A stretch of 64,000 nucleotides of DNA, taken from positions 67,001 to 131,000 of the forward strand of contig BPKM01000007.1 of the NCBI GenBank assembly GCA_026005135.1, in the 5' to 3' direction. The number at the start of each line of letters is the position of its first letter. Positions within the stretch are counted from its first letter, which is position 1. The notes beneath the pieces are model-generated. The model made no database searches, was not told the DNA's origin, and saw nothing but the letters and a program-made list of their open reading frames with translations. This DNA is from Leptospiraceae bacterium. GTDB taxonomy: Bacteria > Spirochaetota > Leptospiria > Leptospirales > Leptonemataceae. Position numbers and translations under genes: made by a program. Positions 45,400 through 54,661 of the stretch are shown here, in pieces.

Positions 45400-46065
45400 T
45401 TATTTTATAACAGCATATAAAATACCCATAAGAGTAGCCATTTGGCTTAACCAGAATAAAAAAGACCAACGTAATAGGGAAGATCTCGTTTGTTCTATTT
45501 TTAGTTCTAAATCTTTTTTAGTGATTTCAATTTTACCTTCTAATTCTATTTTAGTTGTTTCAATTTTACCATCTAATTCTCTAATTTGTTTTTCTAATTC
45601 TATTTTAGTTGTTTCAATTTTTCCTTCTAATTCTATTTTAGTTGTTTCAATTTTTCCATCTAATTCTTTTTTAGTTGTTTCAATTTTTCCTTCTAATTCT
45701 TTTTTAGTTGTTTCAATCTTCCCTTCTAATTCTTTTTTAGTTGTTTCAATCTTCCCTTCTAATTCTTTTTTAGTTGTTTCAATTTTTCCATCTAATTCTT
45801 TTTTAGTTGTTTCAATTTCCCCTAATAATTCAATTTTTATTGTTTCAATTTTACCATCTAATTCTTTTAATTTGATTTGAGTATTAGCTTCTAATTGTTT
45901 AATTTGAAGTTCTAATTCTTTTTTTGCGAGTTCTACATCTTCCTTAGTTGCAATATGGGAGAGTTTTTCATGAAAAGTTTCAACGAATTGGGCAAATTCA
46001 AATAAGACTTCTGCTTTTTGAGGTTCATCTTTAAAAGCCTGATAAATTTTAGAAGCATAAGACAT
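45400..46065 (-). CDS. Hendecad coiled-coil protein with C-terminal membrane anchor
   Basis: Protein of 221 residues. The N-terminus (YASKIYQAFKDEPQKAEVLF, QFVETFHEKLSHIATKEDVE) resembles the DUF1640/CCDC90 family. Residues 69-192 consist of about 11 copies of an 11-residue unit, consensus LEGKIETTKKE, interrupted once by a 7-residue LEKQIRE. The tail has a membrane helix (SFLFWLSQMATLMGILYAVI), so the rod probably projects from the inner membrane. The repeats give strong open frames on the opposite strand as well, which are artefacts. Function unknown; such proteins can be linked to membrane complexes or phage-like systems. Confidence 0.7.
   Translation of the reverse strand: MSYASKIYQAFKDEPQKAEVLFEFAQFVETFHEKLSHIATKEDVELAKKELELQIKQLEANTQIKLKELDGKIETIKIELLGEIETTKKELDGKIETTKKELEGKIETTKKELEGKIETTKKELEGKIETTKKELDGKIETTKIELEGKIETTKIELEKQIRELDGKIETTKIELEGKIEITKKDLELKIEQTRSSLLRWSFLFWLSQMATLMGILYAVIK
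45490..45861 (-). repeat. 33-bp tandem repeat array (11-residue protein repeats)
   Basis: About 11 copies of a 33-bp unit encoding LEGKIETTKKE-type hendecads, several nearly identical in DNA (TTTCAATTTTTCC and TTTTAGTTG cores on the plus strand). The copy number probably varies by slippage. Confidence 0.85.
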
Positions 46066-46142
46066 AGCAAAGATATAATAATATAAATAAAAAAAATGTC
46101 AATAAAAATTATAGTACGTCAAATAATTTCCTTTCTCTAATT

Positions 46143-46321
46143 GGCTTTGTTGCATAAAAGTTAATTATTTGCTATTTATAAAAATATTTATCAGCATTCT
46201 TGGACAATTTTTCGTGATATGAAAAAAGTATTAAATTTTTAAACATATGTAAGTATTATTGGAATAAAATATCTCTTTTATCAAGAATTTTGCTTTATAA
46301 TTGGAGTTATGCAACAAACCC
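46143..46321 (+). mobile_element. MITE copy C (IS5/IS903-like ends)
   Basis: Non-coding element of about 178 bp with terminal repeats GGCTTTGTTGCATAA (left) and the inverse of GGGTTTGTTGCATAA (right). Best-preserved member of the three; shares most of its length with copy A at 1055. It lies between the coiled-coil gene and the M20 peptidase gene. The remaining bases of this 390-bp gap hold no gene. CTCTAATT before and CTTTAATT after the element may be a blurred target duplication. Confidence 0.75.
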
Positions 46322-46457
46322 CTTTAATTTGGAATATCTTTATTAAGATAAAAGAATTAAGTTTTTCTTGAAGAATAATATATTATAAATATTATTTTCT
46401 TAAATTATATTAAATAAATATTTTGACGAAATTTTTAGAATAAAAAAAATTGAGATT

Positions 46458-47930
46458 ATGAAAAAAATTATATGGGGAATTCTTATTTTTATTGTTGTAT
46501 TGGTTATAATTATTTTAGGAAAAACATTTACTTTTAAAGAACCAAATATAGAGCCATATCAAAATATAGAATTTACACAATCTCAGAGTTTTATAGATTA
46601 TCAAGAAGGTTTAATTTCTAAATTACAAAAAGCTATTACGATAAAAACAATTTCTTATCAAGATGTTTCTTTAAGAGAAGATAAAGAATTTCAAAAATTT
46701 ATACAATTTCTAAAAAATAGTTTTCCATTAGTTCACAAAAGATTGGAACTTATAACAATTAATCGATTTGCATTATTATATAAATGGCAGGGCAAAAATC
46801 CGGATTTAAAGCCAGTTGTTTTAATGGGACATTATGATGTTGTGCCAGTTAATGAAAAAGAATGGACTGTTCCCCCATTCGAAGGAAAAATTATAGATAA
46901 TTATCTTTATGGTAGAGGCTCTATTGATGATAAAATTACTGTTATAGGACTATTACAGGCGATTGAATACTTATTATATGAAAATTTTCAACCAGAAAGA
47001 ACCATTTATTTTTCTTTTGGACATGATGAAGAAATTGGAGGCGAAGAAGGTGCAAAAGCCATTGTAAATTATTTAGAACAGAATCAAATTTATCCAGAAT
47101 TTGTAATGGATGAGGGTGGTGCTATTACCATAGGAATGATTCCTGGTGTTCAAAAACCAGTTGCTACAATTGGTATAGCAGAAAAAGGTTATCTTAGTCT
47201 AAAATTGATTGCAACAGGTAGAGGAGGGCATTCTTCTACACCACCCGAAGAAACAGCAGTAACACGTTTAATTCATGCATTGGAACGTTTACAAAATAAT
47301 CCTTTTCCTTATGATCTGACAGATATTCAGAAAAAAATGTTTGAGTATGTTGGACCCTATTTCCCTTTTGTTCAGAAAATGGCAGCTGCAAATTTATGGC
47401 TATTTGAACCTTTAATAGAATCTATTTTAAAACGTTCAGATGCAGGTCGTGCTTCTTTACATACAACTATGACGCCTACAATTCTTAAAGCTGGAATAAA
47501 AGAAAATATTATACCTACAAATGCAGAAGCAATTATAAATTTAAGAATAATACCCGGAGAAACTATTAACGAAGCTAAAGAAAGAATAAAAAAAATTATC
47601 AATGATGATAATATAAAAATAGAAGTTTTACCATTTTATTCGGAACCTTCTCCAGTATCAGGTATAACAGAAAATGACGGACTTGGCTTTCAGAAAATTA
47701 TAAAAACAATTAAAACTATTAACAGAGAATATGGTATTGCTCCTTATTTAGTTCTTGGTGCAACAGATTCCCGTTATTTTAAAAAGATAACAAAAAATAT
47801 TTATCGTTTTATGCCAGTATATCTTACAGAAGAGGATATGCATAGAATGCATGGAAATGATGAAAGGATTTCTCTTGAATCTATTAAAACAGCTTTTTTA
47901 TTTTACAGTATATTTATTAAAAATTTGTAA
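46458..47930 (+). CDS. M20-family metallopeptidase, PM20D1/carboxypeptidase-S-like
   Basis: Protein of 490 residues with an N-terminal membrane anchor (IIWGILIFIVVLVIIILGKTF). Zinc ligands of the M20 family are visible: MGHYDVVPVNEKEWTVPPFE near residue 128, YGRGSIDDKI near 155, GHDEEIGGEEGAKA near 194, FVMDEGGAITIG near 218, and RMHGNDERIS near 463. The length and motif spacing fit carboxypeptidase S and PM20D1 rather than the shorter DapE type. The likely job is amide or peptide hydrolysis outside the cytoplasm. The upstream MITE may influence its expression. Confidence 0.87.
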   Translation: MKKIIWGILIFIVVLVIIILGKTFTFKEPNIEPYQNIEFTQSQSFIDYQEGLISKLQKAITIKTISYQDVSLREDKEFQKFIQFLKNSFPLVHKRLELITINRFALLYKWQGKNPDLKPVVLMGHYDVVPVNEKEWTVPPFEGKIIDNYLYGRGSIDDKITVIGLLQAIEYLLYENFQPERTIYFSFGHDEEIGGEEGAKAIVNYLEQNQIYPEFVMDEGGAITIGMIPGVQKPVATIGIAEKGYLSLKLIATGRGGHSSTPPEETAVTRLIHALERLQNNPFPYDLTDIQKKMFEYVGPYFPFVQKMAAANLWLFEPLIESILKRSDAGRASLHTTMTPTILKAGIKENIIPTNAEAIINLRIIPGETINEAKERIKKIINDDNIKIEVLPFYSEPSPVSGITENDGLGFQKIIKTIKTINREYGIAPYLVLGATDSRYFKKITKNIYRFMPVYLTEEDMHRMHGNDERISLESIKTAFLFYSIFIKNL

Positions 47931-47963
47931 AGTCATTTATAAGATTTTTAATTTATATTGTTT

Positions 47964-48783
47964 ATGATGCTTAAAAGAGTGATTTATTTTATTATCTTGC
48001 TTCTATATTCTGTTTCGATTTCAGGAGAAACATCAAGAAATCCAGAAGATGTTTATATTGAACAGAAACTGGATCAGCTTATTGATTTAAACCTAACGTT
48101 TTTAGACGAAGAAGGAAAAAAGGTTCAATTAAAAGATTTTTTTAAAGATAAACCAGTAATAATAGCTCCTGCTTATTATGAATGTCCTCGTTTATGTACG
48201 TTAGTATATAATGGACTGAAAAAAGCTATAGAAAATACAAAATATATAGAACCAGGTAAAGATTATAAAATTATTTCTTTAAGTTTTAATCCAGAAGATA
48301 CACAAGAATTAGCTAAGGAAAAAGCAGAAAATTATAGAAAAAATATAGAAACGATATAAATTACAAAATCAGGATTGGGTTTTTCTTATAGCAGATCCTA
48401 AAAATCCGGAGAATCCTCAAAAATTATTAAATTCTATGGGATATTATTATAAAAAAGATGGCAAAGATTATAGTCATCCAGCAGCAATTATTTTTTTAAC
48501 ATCAGAAGGAAAGATTTCTAAATATCTATATGGAATTGAATTCCAAACAAGGGATTTTCGTTTTGCTTTAATCGAAGCAAGTCAGGGTAAAATTGGTACA
48601 CCAGTAGATACGGTACTTCTTACTTGTTTTAGATATGATTCTCTTCAGGGTAAATATACACCATTTGCCTGGGGTTTTATTAGACTTGGAGGAATTCTTA
48701 TTTTGGTTTTAATACTCGGATTAATATCAATTCTAATTTTTTTAGAAAGAAAAGCAAAAAAAGAAAATTTACACTTGAAATGA
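47964..48783 (+). CDS. SCO1/SenC copper chaperone (frameshifted near 48350)
   Basis: Delivers copper to the CuA site of cytochrome oxidase. The N-terminal frame has a signal anchor (VIYFIILLLYSVSISG) and the copper site YECPRLCTLVYNG (CxxxC). It stops at TAA 48357-48359. In another frame NQDWVFLIADPKNPENPQK continues to GKDYSHPAAIIFL with the third ligand His, and to a C-terminal membrane helix (LGGILILVLILGLISILIFL) ending at 48783. One extra base in the A-run at about 48348 explains this. The total is about 272 residues. It directly precedes coxB, the usual place for Sco. Confidence 0.88.
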
Positions 48784-48865
48784 AACTTAAATTCAATTTC
48801 ATGGTTTAAAAGTATATAAATTTTTAATTTGAATGTTATTTATTATATAAGGACAGGAGAACAAT

Positions 48866-49963
48866 ATGTTTGAATGGTTTATTGATTCCGCATCCACTAT
48901 TGCACCGCAGGTGAATTTTGTAATGAATCTTGTGAATTTTATTACTGGGCTTGCATTTCTATTAACAAATGCTACTCTAGTTTACTTTATCATAAAGTAT
49001 AGAAGAAGAAAAGAAGGAGAAATTACTTCTCGTATTGATCAAAACCATACCATTGAAGTTATATGGACTGTTATACCTTCTATAATACTTGCAATTTTAT
49101 ATATTATAGGTTTAAAAGATTTTCGGGAATTAAGAGCAGCTGGACAAAAATATAAGGAAATTTTAGTATCTGCTAAACAATGGTCCTGGAATTTTACTTA
49201 TACTACTGATAGTGACTTAATTGGTTCTTCTAAGAAATTACAAACAGATAATATTTTATATTTAGAAGAAAATGAACGTGTTAAGTTAATAATGAAGTCT
49301 AAGGATGTTATACATAGTTTCTATGTACCTGAATTTCGTGTTAAAGAAGATGTTGTAGGAAATATTTATACCTATGTTACTTTTATACCATTAATTTCTG
49401 ATAGGCAAAAAAATATGTCTGAACAAGAAAGAAAAATCTGGTATCAGATAACAGAAGATCAAAAGGAAATTATACCTCAGGTAGAAGATCAATGCGAAAA
49501 ATTAAAACAAAAATATGGAATAAATTTACCTAATGGAAGTTGTGCATCTTATAGAATTTATTGTGCTGAATATTGTGGTAAAGATCATAGCTATATGCTT
49601 GGTTCAGCTGTTGTATTAAAAAAAGAACAATTCTTAGCCGTAATGAATAAATTAAAAGAAGAACAAGGACAGATCACAATTAGCGCAGAATATGGAAGAC
49701 AGTTATACGAAACAAAAGGATGTAAATCCTGTCATTCTATAGATGGAACAAAAGTTGTGGGCCCAACATGGAAAGGTGTCTGGGGTACAAAAAGAAAACT
49801 AATAGATGGTAGAATAGTAACGATCGATGAAAATTATATTACAACAGCAATATTAGAACCCACAAAAGAAGTGGCAGAAGGTTATCCCAATATTATGCCA
49901 CCACAGGATTTAAACGAAGAACAAATTCAATCCATTATAGAATTTATAAAATCATTAAAATAA
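48866..49963 (+). CDS. coxB: Cytochrome c oxidase subunit II with fused cytochrome c (caa3 type)
   Basis: Carries electrons from cytochrome c to subunit I. The protein has 365 residues: two membrane helices (about 18-45 and 65-85), then the periplasmic cupredoxin with SAKQWSWNFTYTTDSD, the first CuA His in DVIHSFYVPEFRVKED near residue 149, and YCAEYCGKDHSYM (CxExCxxxH) near 232. The C-terminal cytochrome c domain has haem site GCKSCHSIDGT near 285 and an axial Met, probably in YPNIMPPQDL. The signal is the N-terminal helix. Ribosome site AGGACAGGAG. It is followed by coxA after 13 bp. Confidence 0.96.
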   Translation: MFEWFIDSASTIAPQVNFVMNLVNFITGLAFLLTNATLVYFIIKYRRRKEGEITSRIDQNHTIEVIWTVIPSIILAILYIIGLKDFRELRAAGQKYKEILVSAKQWSWNFTYTTDSDLIGSSKKLQTDNILYLEENERVKLIMKSKDVIHSFYVPEFRVKEDVVGNIYTYVTFIPLISDRQKNMSEQERKIWYQITEDQKEIIPQVEDQCEKLKQKYGINLPNGSCASYRIYCAEYCGKDHSYMLGSAVVLKKEQFLAVMNKLKEEQGQITISAEYGRQLYETKGCKSCHSIDGTKVVGPTWKGVWGTKRKLIDGRIVTIDENYITTAILEPTKEVAEGYPNIMPPQDLNEEQIQSIIEFIKSLK

Positions 49964-49976
49964 TAGAGGTAATATT

Positions 49977-51618
49977 ATGGCACATACATCAGTACACGAT
50001 ACTAATAAATCCTATTTAGAAGTAGGAAGAAGCATTTGGGGTTGGTTAACTACAACTGATCATAAAAAAATTGGTATAATGTATTTGTTTACTATTATGA
50101 TTTATTTCGCAGTAGCAGGTATTTCTGCCTTATTGGTTCGTTTAGAATTAATTGCACCAGGAAAAACCTTTTTTTCTCCAGATACTTATAATGTTTTATT
50201 TACCTTACATGGTGCAATAATGACATTTCTTTTTATTGTACCAGGAATACCAGCAACTCTTGGAAATTTTTTATTACCTTTAATGATAGGTGCAAAAGAT
50301 GTTGCTTTCCCAAGAATCAATCTAGCAAGTTATTATGTATATTTAATTGGTTCTTTCATTGCTTTAGTTTCTTTATTGTCTCCAGCAGATACTGGCTGGA
50401 CATTTTATGCACCTTATAGTATGAAGACAAATGCACTTGGTTGTATGGTTAACTTTTGGAGCATTTGTAATGGGATTTGCATCTATAATGACAGGTTTTA
50501 ATTTTATCGTTACAGTTCATAGAATGAGAGCACCAGGTCTTGGTTGGAGAAATTTACCTTTATTTGTATGGGCTTTATATGCAACTGCTATTATTCAGCT
50601 TTTAGCAACACCAGTAGTAGGGATGAATTTAGTTCTTTTGATTTTTGAAAGAGTCTTAGATATAGGGATTTTTAATCCAGCAAAAGGTGGAGATCCCATT
50701 TTATTTGAACAATTTTTCTGGTTTTATTCCCATCCAGTTGTATATATTATGATTTTACCAGCTTTTGGTGTTGTATCTGAAATTTTACCTGTTTTTTCCC
50801 GTAGACCTATTTTTGGTTATAAGGCTATTGCTTATTCTTCCCTTGCTATTGCATTAGTAAGTTTTTTAGTATGGGGACATCATTTATTTGTATCAGGTAT
50901 GTCTGATTGGGCAAGATATATTTTTTCTTTTTTAACATTCTTTGTAGCAGTACCAACAGCAATCAAAATTTTTAACTGGCTTGCAACTTTATGGAAAGGC
51001 TCCCTTGAAATAACAGCAGCACCAATGTATTATACCTTGGGCTTTTTATTTATGTTCACAATAGCAGGATTAACAGGATTGCATTTAGCAGTACTTTCTA
51101 CTGATGTATATTTACATGATACCTATTTTGTTGTAGCACATTTTCATTATACAATGCAAGGTGGTACAGTTTTCGCTTTAATAGCTGGATTGCATTATTG
51201 GTTCCCCAAAATAACAGGAAGATGGTATAATAAAAAAGTAGCATTCTGGGGATGGTTAATTCTATTTGTAGGCTTTAACGCAACATTTTTACCACAATTT
51301 TTATTAGGATTAGAAGGAATGCCAAGAAGATATTTTGATTATTTGCCTCATTTCCAAACATGGCATTTAGTTTCTACAGTTGGTTCCTGGTTTAATGGAT
51401 TAGGATATATAATTGTATTAACAAATTTACTCGTTTCTGCATTTAAAGGAGAAAAAGCAGAAGCTAATCCATATAATGCTTTATCATTAGAATGGCAAAC
51501 ATCTTCCCCACCACCAACAACAAATTTTATAACTGTACCACACTTCCCAGAAAGTATTTATGATTATGGTACAGAAGGAAAAGAAGAAATAAAACAACCT
51601 CAAAAAGAAGTAGGTTAA
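49977..51618 (+). CDS. coxA: Cytochrome c oxidase subunit I (frameshifted near 50430)
   Basis: Catalytic subunit with haem a and the haem a3-CuB centre, reducing oxygen to water and pumping protons. The first frame covers residues 1-155, with the haem a His in [12 protein letters not shown]. It ends at TAA 50499. The second frame starts in the overlap ([20 protein letters not shown]) and runs to 51618, so one extra base near CTTGGTT breaks an otherwise complete subunit of about 546 residues. [17 protein letters not shown] shows the YSHP motif of A2-type oxidases, in which the D-channel Glu is missing. CuB His lie in WGHHLFVSG, haem ligands in AHFHYTM. Twelve membrane helices are expected. Confidence 0.94.
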
Positions 51619-51651
51619 TTAAAAAATAAATTTTAAAGAGAGGAGAAAACA

Positions 51652-52356
51652 ATGTCTGTACATTCTATAAAAGAATTCGAAACAATAAAACATCCTGTCA
51701 ACGAAGAATTAGCTGGTTACGAAGGAGCAAAATTTGGAATGTGGCTATTTTTAGCCACAGAATTACTATTATTTGGTGTATTATTTGCTGCTTTTGCTAT
51801 TTTTCATGCAAAATATCCTTTAGAATTTAAACTTGCTCATATGACACTTGATAGAGTAATGGGATCTATCAATACAGTAATTCTAATTACAAGTTCAATG
51901 ACAGTTGCACTGGCTATAGATGCAATCCAGAGAGGAAAAAGGAATCGAAGTATATGGTTTTTAGTGATAACAATTGTTTTAGCTTCTGGATTTTTAGTCG
52001 TTAAATATTTTGAATATACAGCAAAATTTGAACATAATATCTTTCCTGGCAATGCACAGCAAATTGTAATTAATCATGATACACATGAATATGGTCCAAT
52101 TCCAGATAAGTGGGAAGGAAAACCAATTGATAAAAATGGAATTAATTTATTTTTCTCTTTTTATTTTGTAATGACGGGAATCCATGGATTACATGTTTTA
52201 ATTGGAATGATTGTATTAACCTGGGTTCTAATAGGTATGATTAAAGGAAAATATACCCACTGGTATTATACACCTGTAGAAAATGGTGGTTTATACTGGC
52301 ATTTAGTTGATTTAATCTGGATATATTTATTCCCATTATTTTATTTAATACAATAA
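51652..52356 (+). CDS. coxC: Cytochrome c oxidase subunit III
   Basis: Protein of 234 residues with five to six membrane segments (FGMWLFLATELLLFGVLFAA, VILITSSMTVALAID, IWFLVITIVLASGFLVVKY, FFSFYFVMTGIHGLHVLIG, HLVDLIWIYLFPLFYL). The motifs MTGIHGLHV and HLVDLIW are the family signature. An insertion with NIFPGNAQQIVINHDTHE near 125 is typical of the short periplasmic loop. Ribosome site GAGAGGAG. It stabilises subunit I and the oxygen route. It belongs to the sco1-coxBACD operon. Confidence 0.95.
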   Translation: MSVHSIKEFETIKHPVNEELAGYEGAKFGMWLFLATELLLFGVLFAAFAIFHAKYPLEFKLAHMTLDRVMGSINTVILITSSMTVALAIDAIQRGKRNRSIWFLVITIVLASGFLVVKYFEYTAKFEHNIFPGNAQQIVINHDTHEYGPIPDKWEGKPIDKNGINLFFSFYFVMTGIHGLHVLIGMIVLTWVLIGMIKGKYTHWYYTPVENGGLYWHLVDLIWIYLFPLFYLIQ

Positions 52357-52383
52357 CAAAATAAATTTAAATAGGAGATTGAT

Positions 52384-52701
52384 ATGCATATACCAGTACA
52401 GGAAAGTAGAGGACATATTTCCCCAACAAAAACTTATATATATGTAGGGATTGCTTTATTAATTTTAACAATAATAACAGTTGCAGCATCCTATATCGAT
52501 TTTGGACATATGGCAATTAATGTTGCTATAGCATTAATTATTGCTACAATTAAAGCAACGTTAGTTTTACTTTATTTTATGCATTTAAAATACGAAAACA
52601 AATTGATATGGTCTTTTGGAATCTTTTATCCTATTCTTTTATTTATAATAATGATAGGAATGATAATAATTGATGTTTTCTTTAGAGTAATACCTAAATA
52701 A
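52384..52701 (+). CDS. Cytochrome c oxidase subunit IV (COX4_pro/CtaF type)
   Basis: Protein of 105 residues with three membrane helices: TYIYVGIALLILTIITVAAS, INVAIALIIATIKATLVLLY, and FGIFYPILLFIIMIGMIIID. The middle helix carries IKATLVLLYFMHLKYE, the hallmark of the small fourth subunit of caa3 oxidases. Ribosome site TAGGAG. It is the last gene of the oxidase operon. Its function is assembly or stability of the oxidase. Gene names differ between groups (coxD, ctaF), so none is given. Confidence 0.88.
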   Translation: MHIPVQESRGHISPTKTYIYVGIALLILTIITVAASYIDFGHMAINVAIALIIATIKATLVLLYFMHLKYENKLIWSFGIFYPILLFIIMIGMIIIDVFFRVIPK

Positions 52702-52708
52702 TTATAAA

Positions 52709-52729
52709 ATGCCAGCTAATTTGCTGGCA
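52709..52729 (-). terminator. Hairpin between the oxidase operon and the DinB-like gene
   Basis: Perfect stem TGCCAGC / GCTGGCA with loop TAATTT. The T-rich tail lies on the minus strand (ATTTTATAATT), so it mainly terminates the DinB-like gene whose stop it touches; it may also serve the oxidase operon. Confidence 0.8.
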
Positions 52730-53276
52730 TCAAACCTTATATTTTTCTTTTAATGCTTTTAAATGTCCTAATTCATGAACAACTAAATTATAAGTATAAT
52801 CTAAAATACTGATAGGCCCAAAAATTCCATGTAACATACCTCTATTTTTTAATAATTCTAAATCTTGATTCGATAAATGTTTGATCATTAAATTCATTGC
52901 TTTTTTTAAATTTTCTATAGACTGTTCTTTTGTCCCAATTATTTTTTGGTGTAACAGCATCTGGATTTTTAATACCAGAGAAAGGTTTGCTTAATGTATC
53001 ATAAAGTTCGTCATAAGGAATAGATTTTAATTCTTCTTTAGAATAGCCTTTACTTCCATTTAAAACCTTTGGAATAAAAATAGCAAATAAATATTGAGTT
53101 AAATATAAATGTTCAGCAATTTCTGATGCAGACCATCCTTTTTCTGGTTTTTTATTAAATATATCATCAGGTATTTTATTTATCGCTTCTAAAAGTTCTT
53201 CTCTGATTGTTTTCCAATTTTCAATATATTCATTTATGTTTGAAATTTGTGGAGGTTTTTTAATTATAATTTCCAT
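52730..53276 (-). CDS. DinB-like four-helix protein (frameshifted near 52940)
   Basis: The first frame (53276-52842) begins MEIIIKKPPQISNINEYIEN and carries KKPEKGWSASEIAEHLYL, the DinB/YfiT metal-site helix with His. It continues sensibly to AVTPK. One base later the frame is KIIGTKEQSIENLKKAMNLM, ending with YNLVVHELGHLKALKEKY at 52730, which holds the last two His ligands. An extra A in the run of six A at 52938-52943 explains the break. The whole protein has about 181 residues, normal for the fold. Such enzymes are thiol-dependent transferases or similar; the substrate is unknown. Confidence 0.8.
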
Positions 53277-53385
53277 AATAATTGTTTTATAAATAATTTA
53301 GATTATTATGTCAATAAATTTTAAATTGGTTTTATAATTTTATTAAATCATTTAACCATACCTTTATACTTTATAATAAGAGTAA

Positions 53386-54525
53386 TTAATCATTAAATAA
53401 AATAGAACCTAAACTAACAGAATCATCTTCCTGGGTATTTTTAATATATTTTTTGTATTCTATTTGTTCAAAATATTCTTGAGCAGCTTTTATAGATAAA
53501 AGAATTCTTTGTTTTTCTTTATCAATTTGAATAATCATTGCTTTTAATATCTGATCTTTTTGAAATTCTTTATGTAGCTGCTTTTGCTTGGTTAAATTTA
53601 ATTCTTTTATAGGAATAAAGCCATGAAATTTTTCTGGAAGTTGTACAATTAATCCTGTTTTTAAAATTTGTAATATTTTAACATCAAGAACATCGCCTTT
53701 ATTAAAAGGTAATGTACCAAGCCAGGGATTTTTTTCTAATTCTTTGATTGATAAAATAATACGATCTTCTTTCCAGTCGATTTCTTTTACTTTTGCGCGA
53801 ATTTCATTACCTACTTTTAATACATCAGAAGGATGTTCTATTCGTTTATAAGAAATTTCACTAATAGGTACAAATGCTTCTAAGCCGTAACCAAGATCTA
53901 TAATAGCTCCCTGTTTTATTAGATTTTTAACCTTACCTGTTATAACAGAATCAACTCTTAATTTTTCAATTAGTTCTTTACGTAATTGTTCTTTTTGTAA
54001 TTGTAAATAATCAAGGTAAGATACAACAAAAGAGTTTTTATTTTGATCTATTACAATAAATGGTAATGTTTCGCCTTTATTTACCTGCTTGGGAAGTTTG
54101 GATTTGGGACAGAATGCTACTACATCTCCTATTTTTACCTGATATCCACTTTCTAATATTGTTTCGATCTTTCCTTTTAATGGTATTTTATTAATTTTAG
54201 CATTTTCTATAATAAGTTTTGCATAGTTTCCAATAGGAACTATTGTAAAATAATGATCACCATTTTTAGAACCAATATAAAATGCAGGGATAGTTTCGCC
54301 TACATTAACGGTTATTTCTCCTTCTTCGTTAAGAACTTGTTCTTTGGGAATCAAACCTGTACCAATATCAGATTCAATAAAAATATATTCTGGATCTTTT
54401 ATATCTTTTATTACTACATATACTTGCTCTCCTAATTCAAACTGTTTTGGAGTTTCTAAGGTTTTTAAATATAGTTTTGCTAATTCTGTATTGATTTTGT
54501 CTTGACCGATTTGTTTACTTTTCAT
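53386..54525 (-). CDS. S1-domain RNA-binding protein (ribosomal S1-like)
   Basis: Cytoplasmic protein of 379 residues with four S1-type OB folds in a row. They begin near residues 30 (GEQVYVVIKDIKDPEYIFIE), 115 (LKGKIETILESGYQVKIGD), 195 (VITGKVKNLIKQGAIIDLGY, then GLEAFVPISEISYKRI) and 277 (VLDVKILQILKTGLIVQLPE, then FHGFIPIKELNL). The third is the most typical. Ribosomal protein S1 usually has four to six such domains and helps mRNA bind the ribosome; this could be the S1 of the organism or a shorter relative. The gene stands alone beside the IS110 element. Confidence 0.8.
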   Translation of the reverse strand: MKSKQIGQDKINTELAKLYLKTLETPKQFELGEQVYVVIKDIKDPEYIFIESDIGTGLIPKEQVLNEEGEITVNVGETIPAFYIGSKNGDHYFTIVPIGNYAKLIIENAKINKIPLKGKIETILESGYQVKIGDVVAFCPKSKLPKQVNKGETLPFIVIDQNKNSFVVSYLDYLQLQKEQLRKELIEKLRVDSVITGKVKNLIKQGAIIDLGYGLEAFVPISEISYKRIEHPSDVLKVGNEIRAKVKEIDWKEDRIILSIKELEKNPWLGTLPFNKGDVLDVKILQILKTGLIVQLPEKFHGFIPIKELNLTKQKQLHKEFQKDQILKAMIIQIDKEKQRILLSIKAAQEYFEQIEYKKYIKNTQEDDSVSLGSILFND

Positions 54526-54661
54526 TTTATTCTCCTATGAAAAAGTTTTTTTTTGTATGTAATTTTAAAAATAATTACATACAATTTCGAATCTACTCAA
54601 CTTTTTATTCATTCATTCCCAATATCCTCTTTTTCCGTTTTTATATAATTTATAATCTTTT

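Noticed and set aside
45490-45861. CRISPR array or satellite because of regular 33-bp repeats
   Set aside because: There are no unique spacers; the repeats are in-frame coding units.
45338-45880. Plus-strand 180-codon frame with repeated FPSNSFLVVSI units
   Set aside because: It is the antisense reading of the 33-bp hendecad repeats of the minus-strand coiled-coil gene; periodic repeats keep other frames open without coding.
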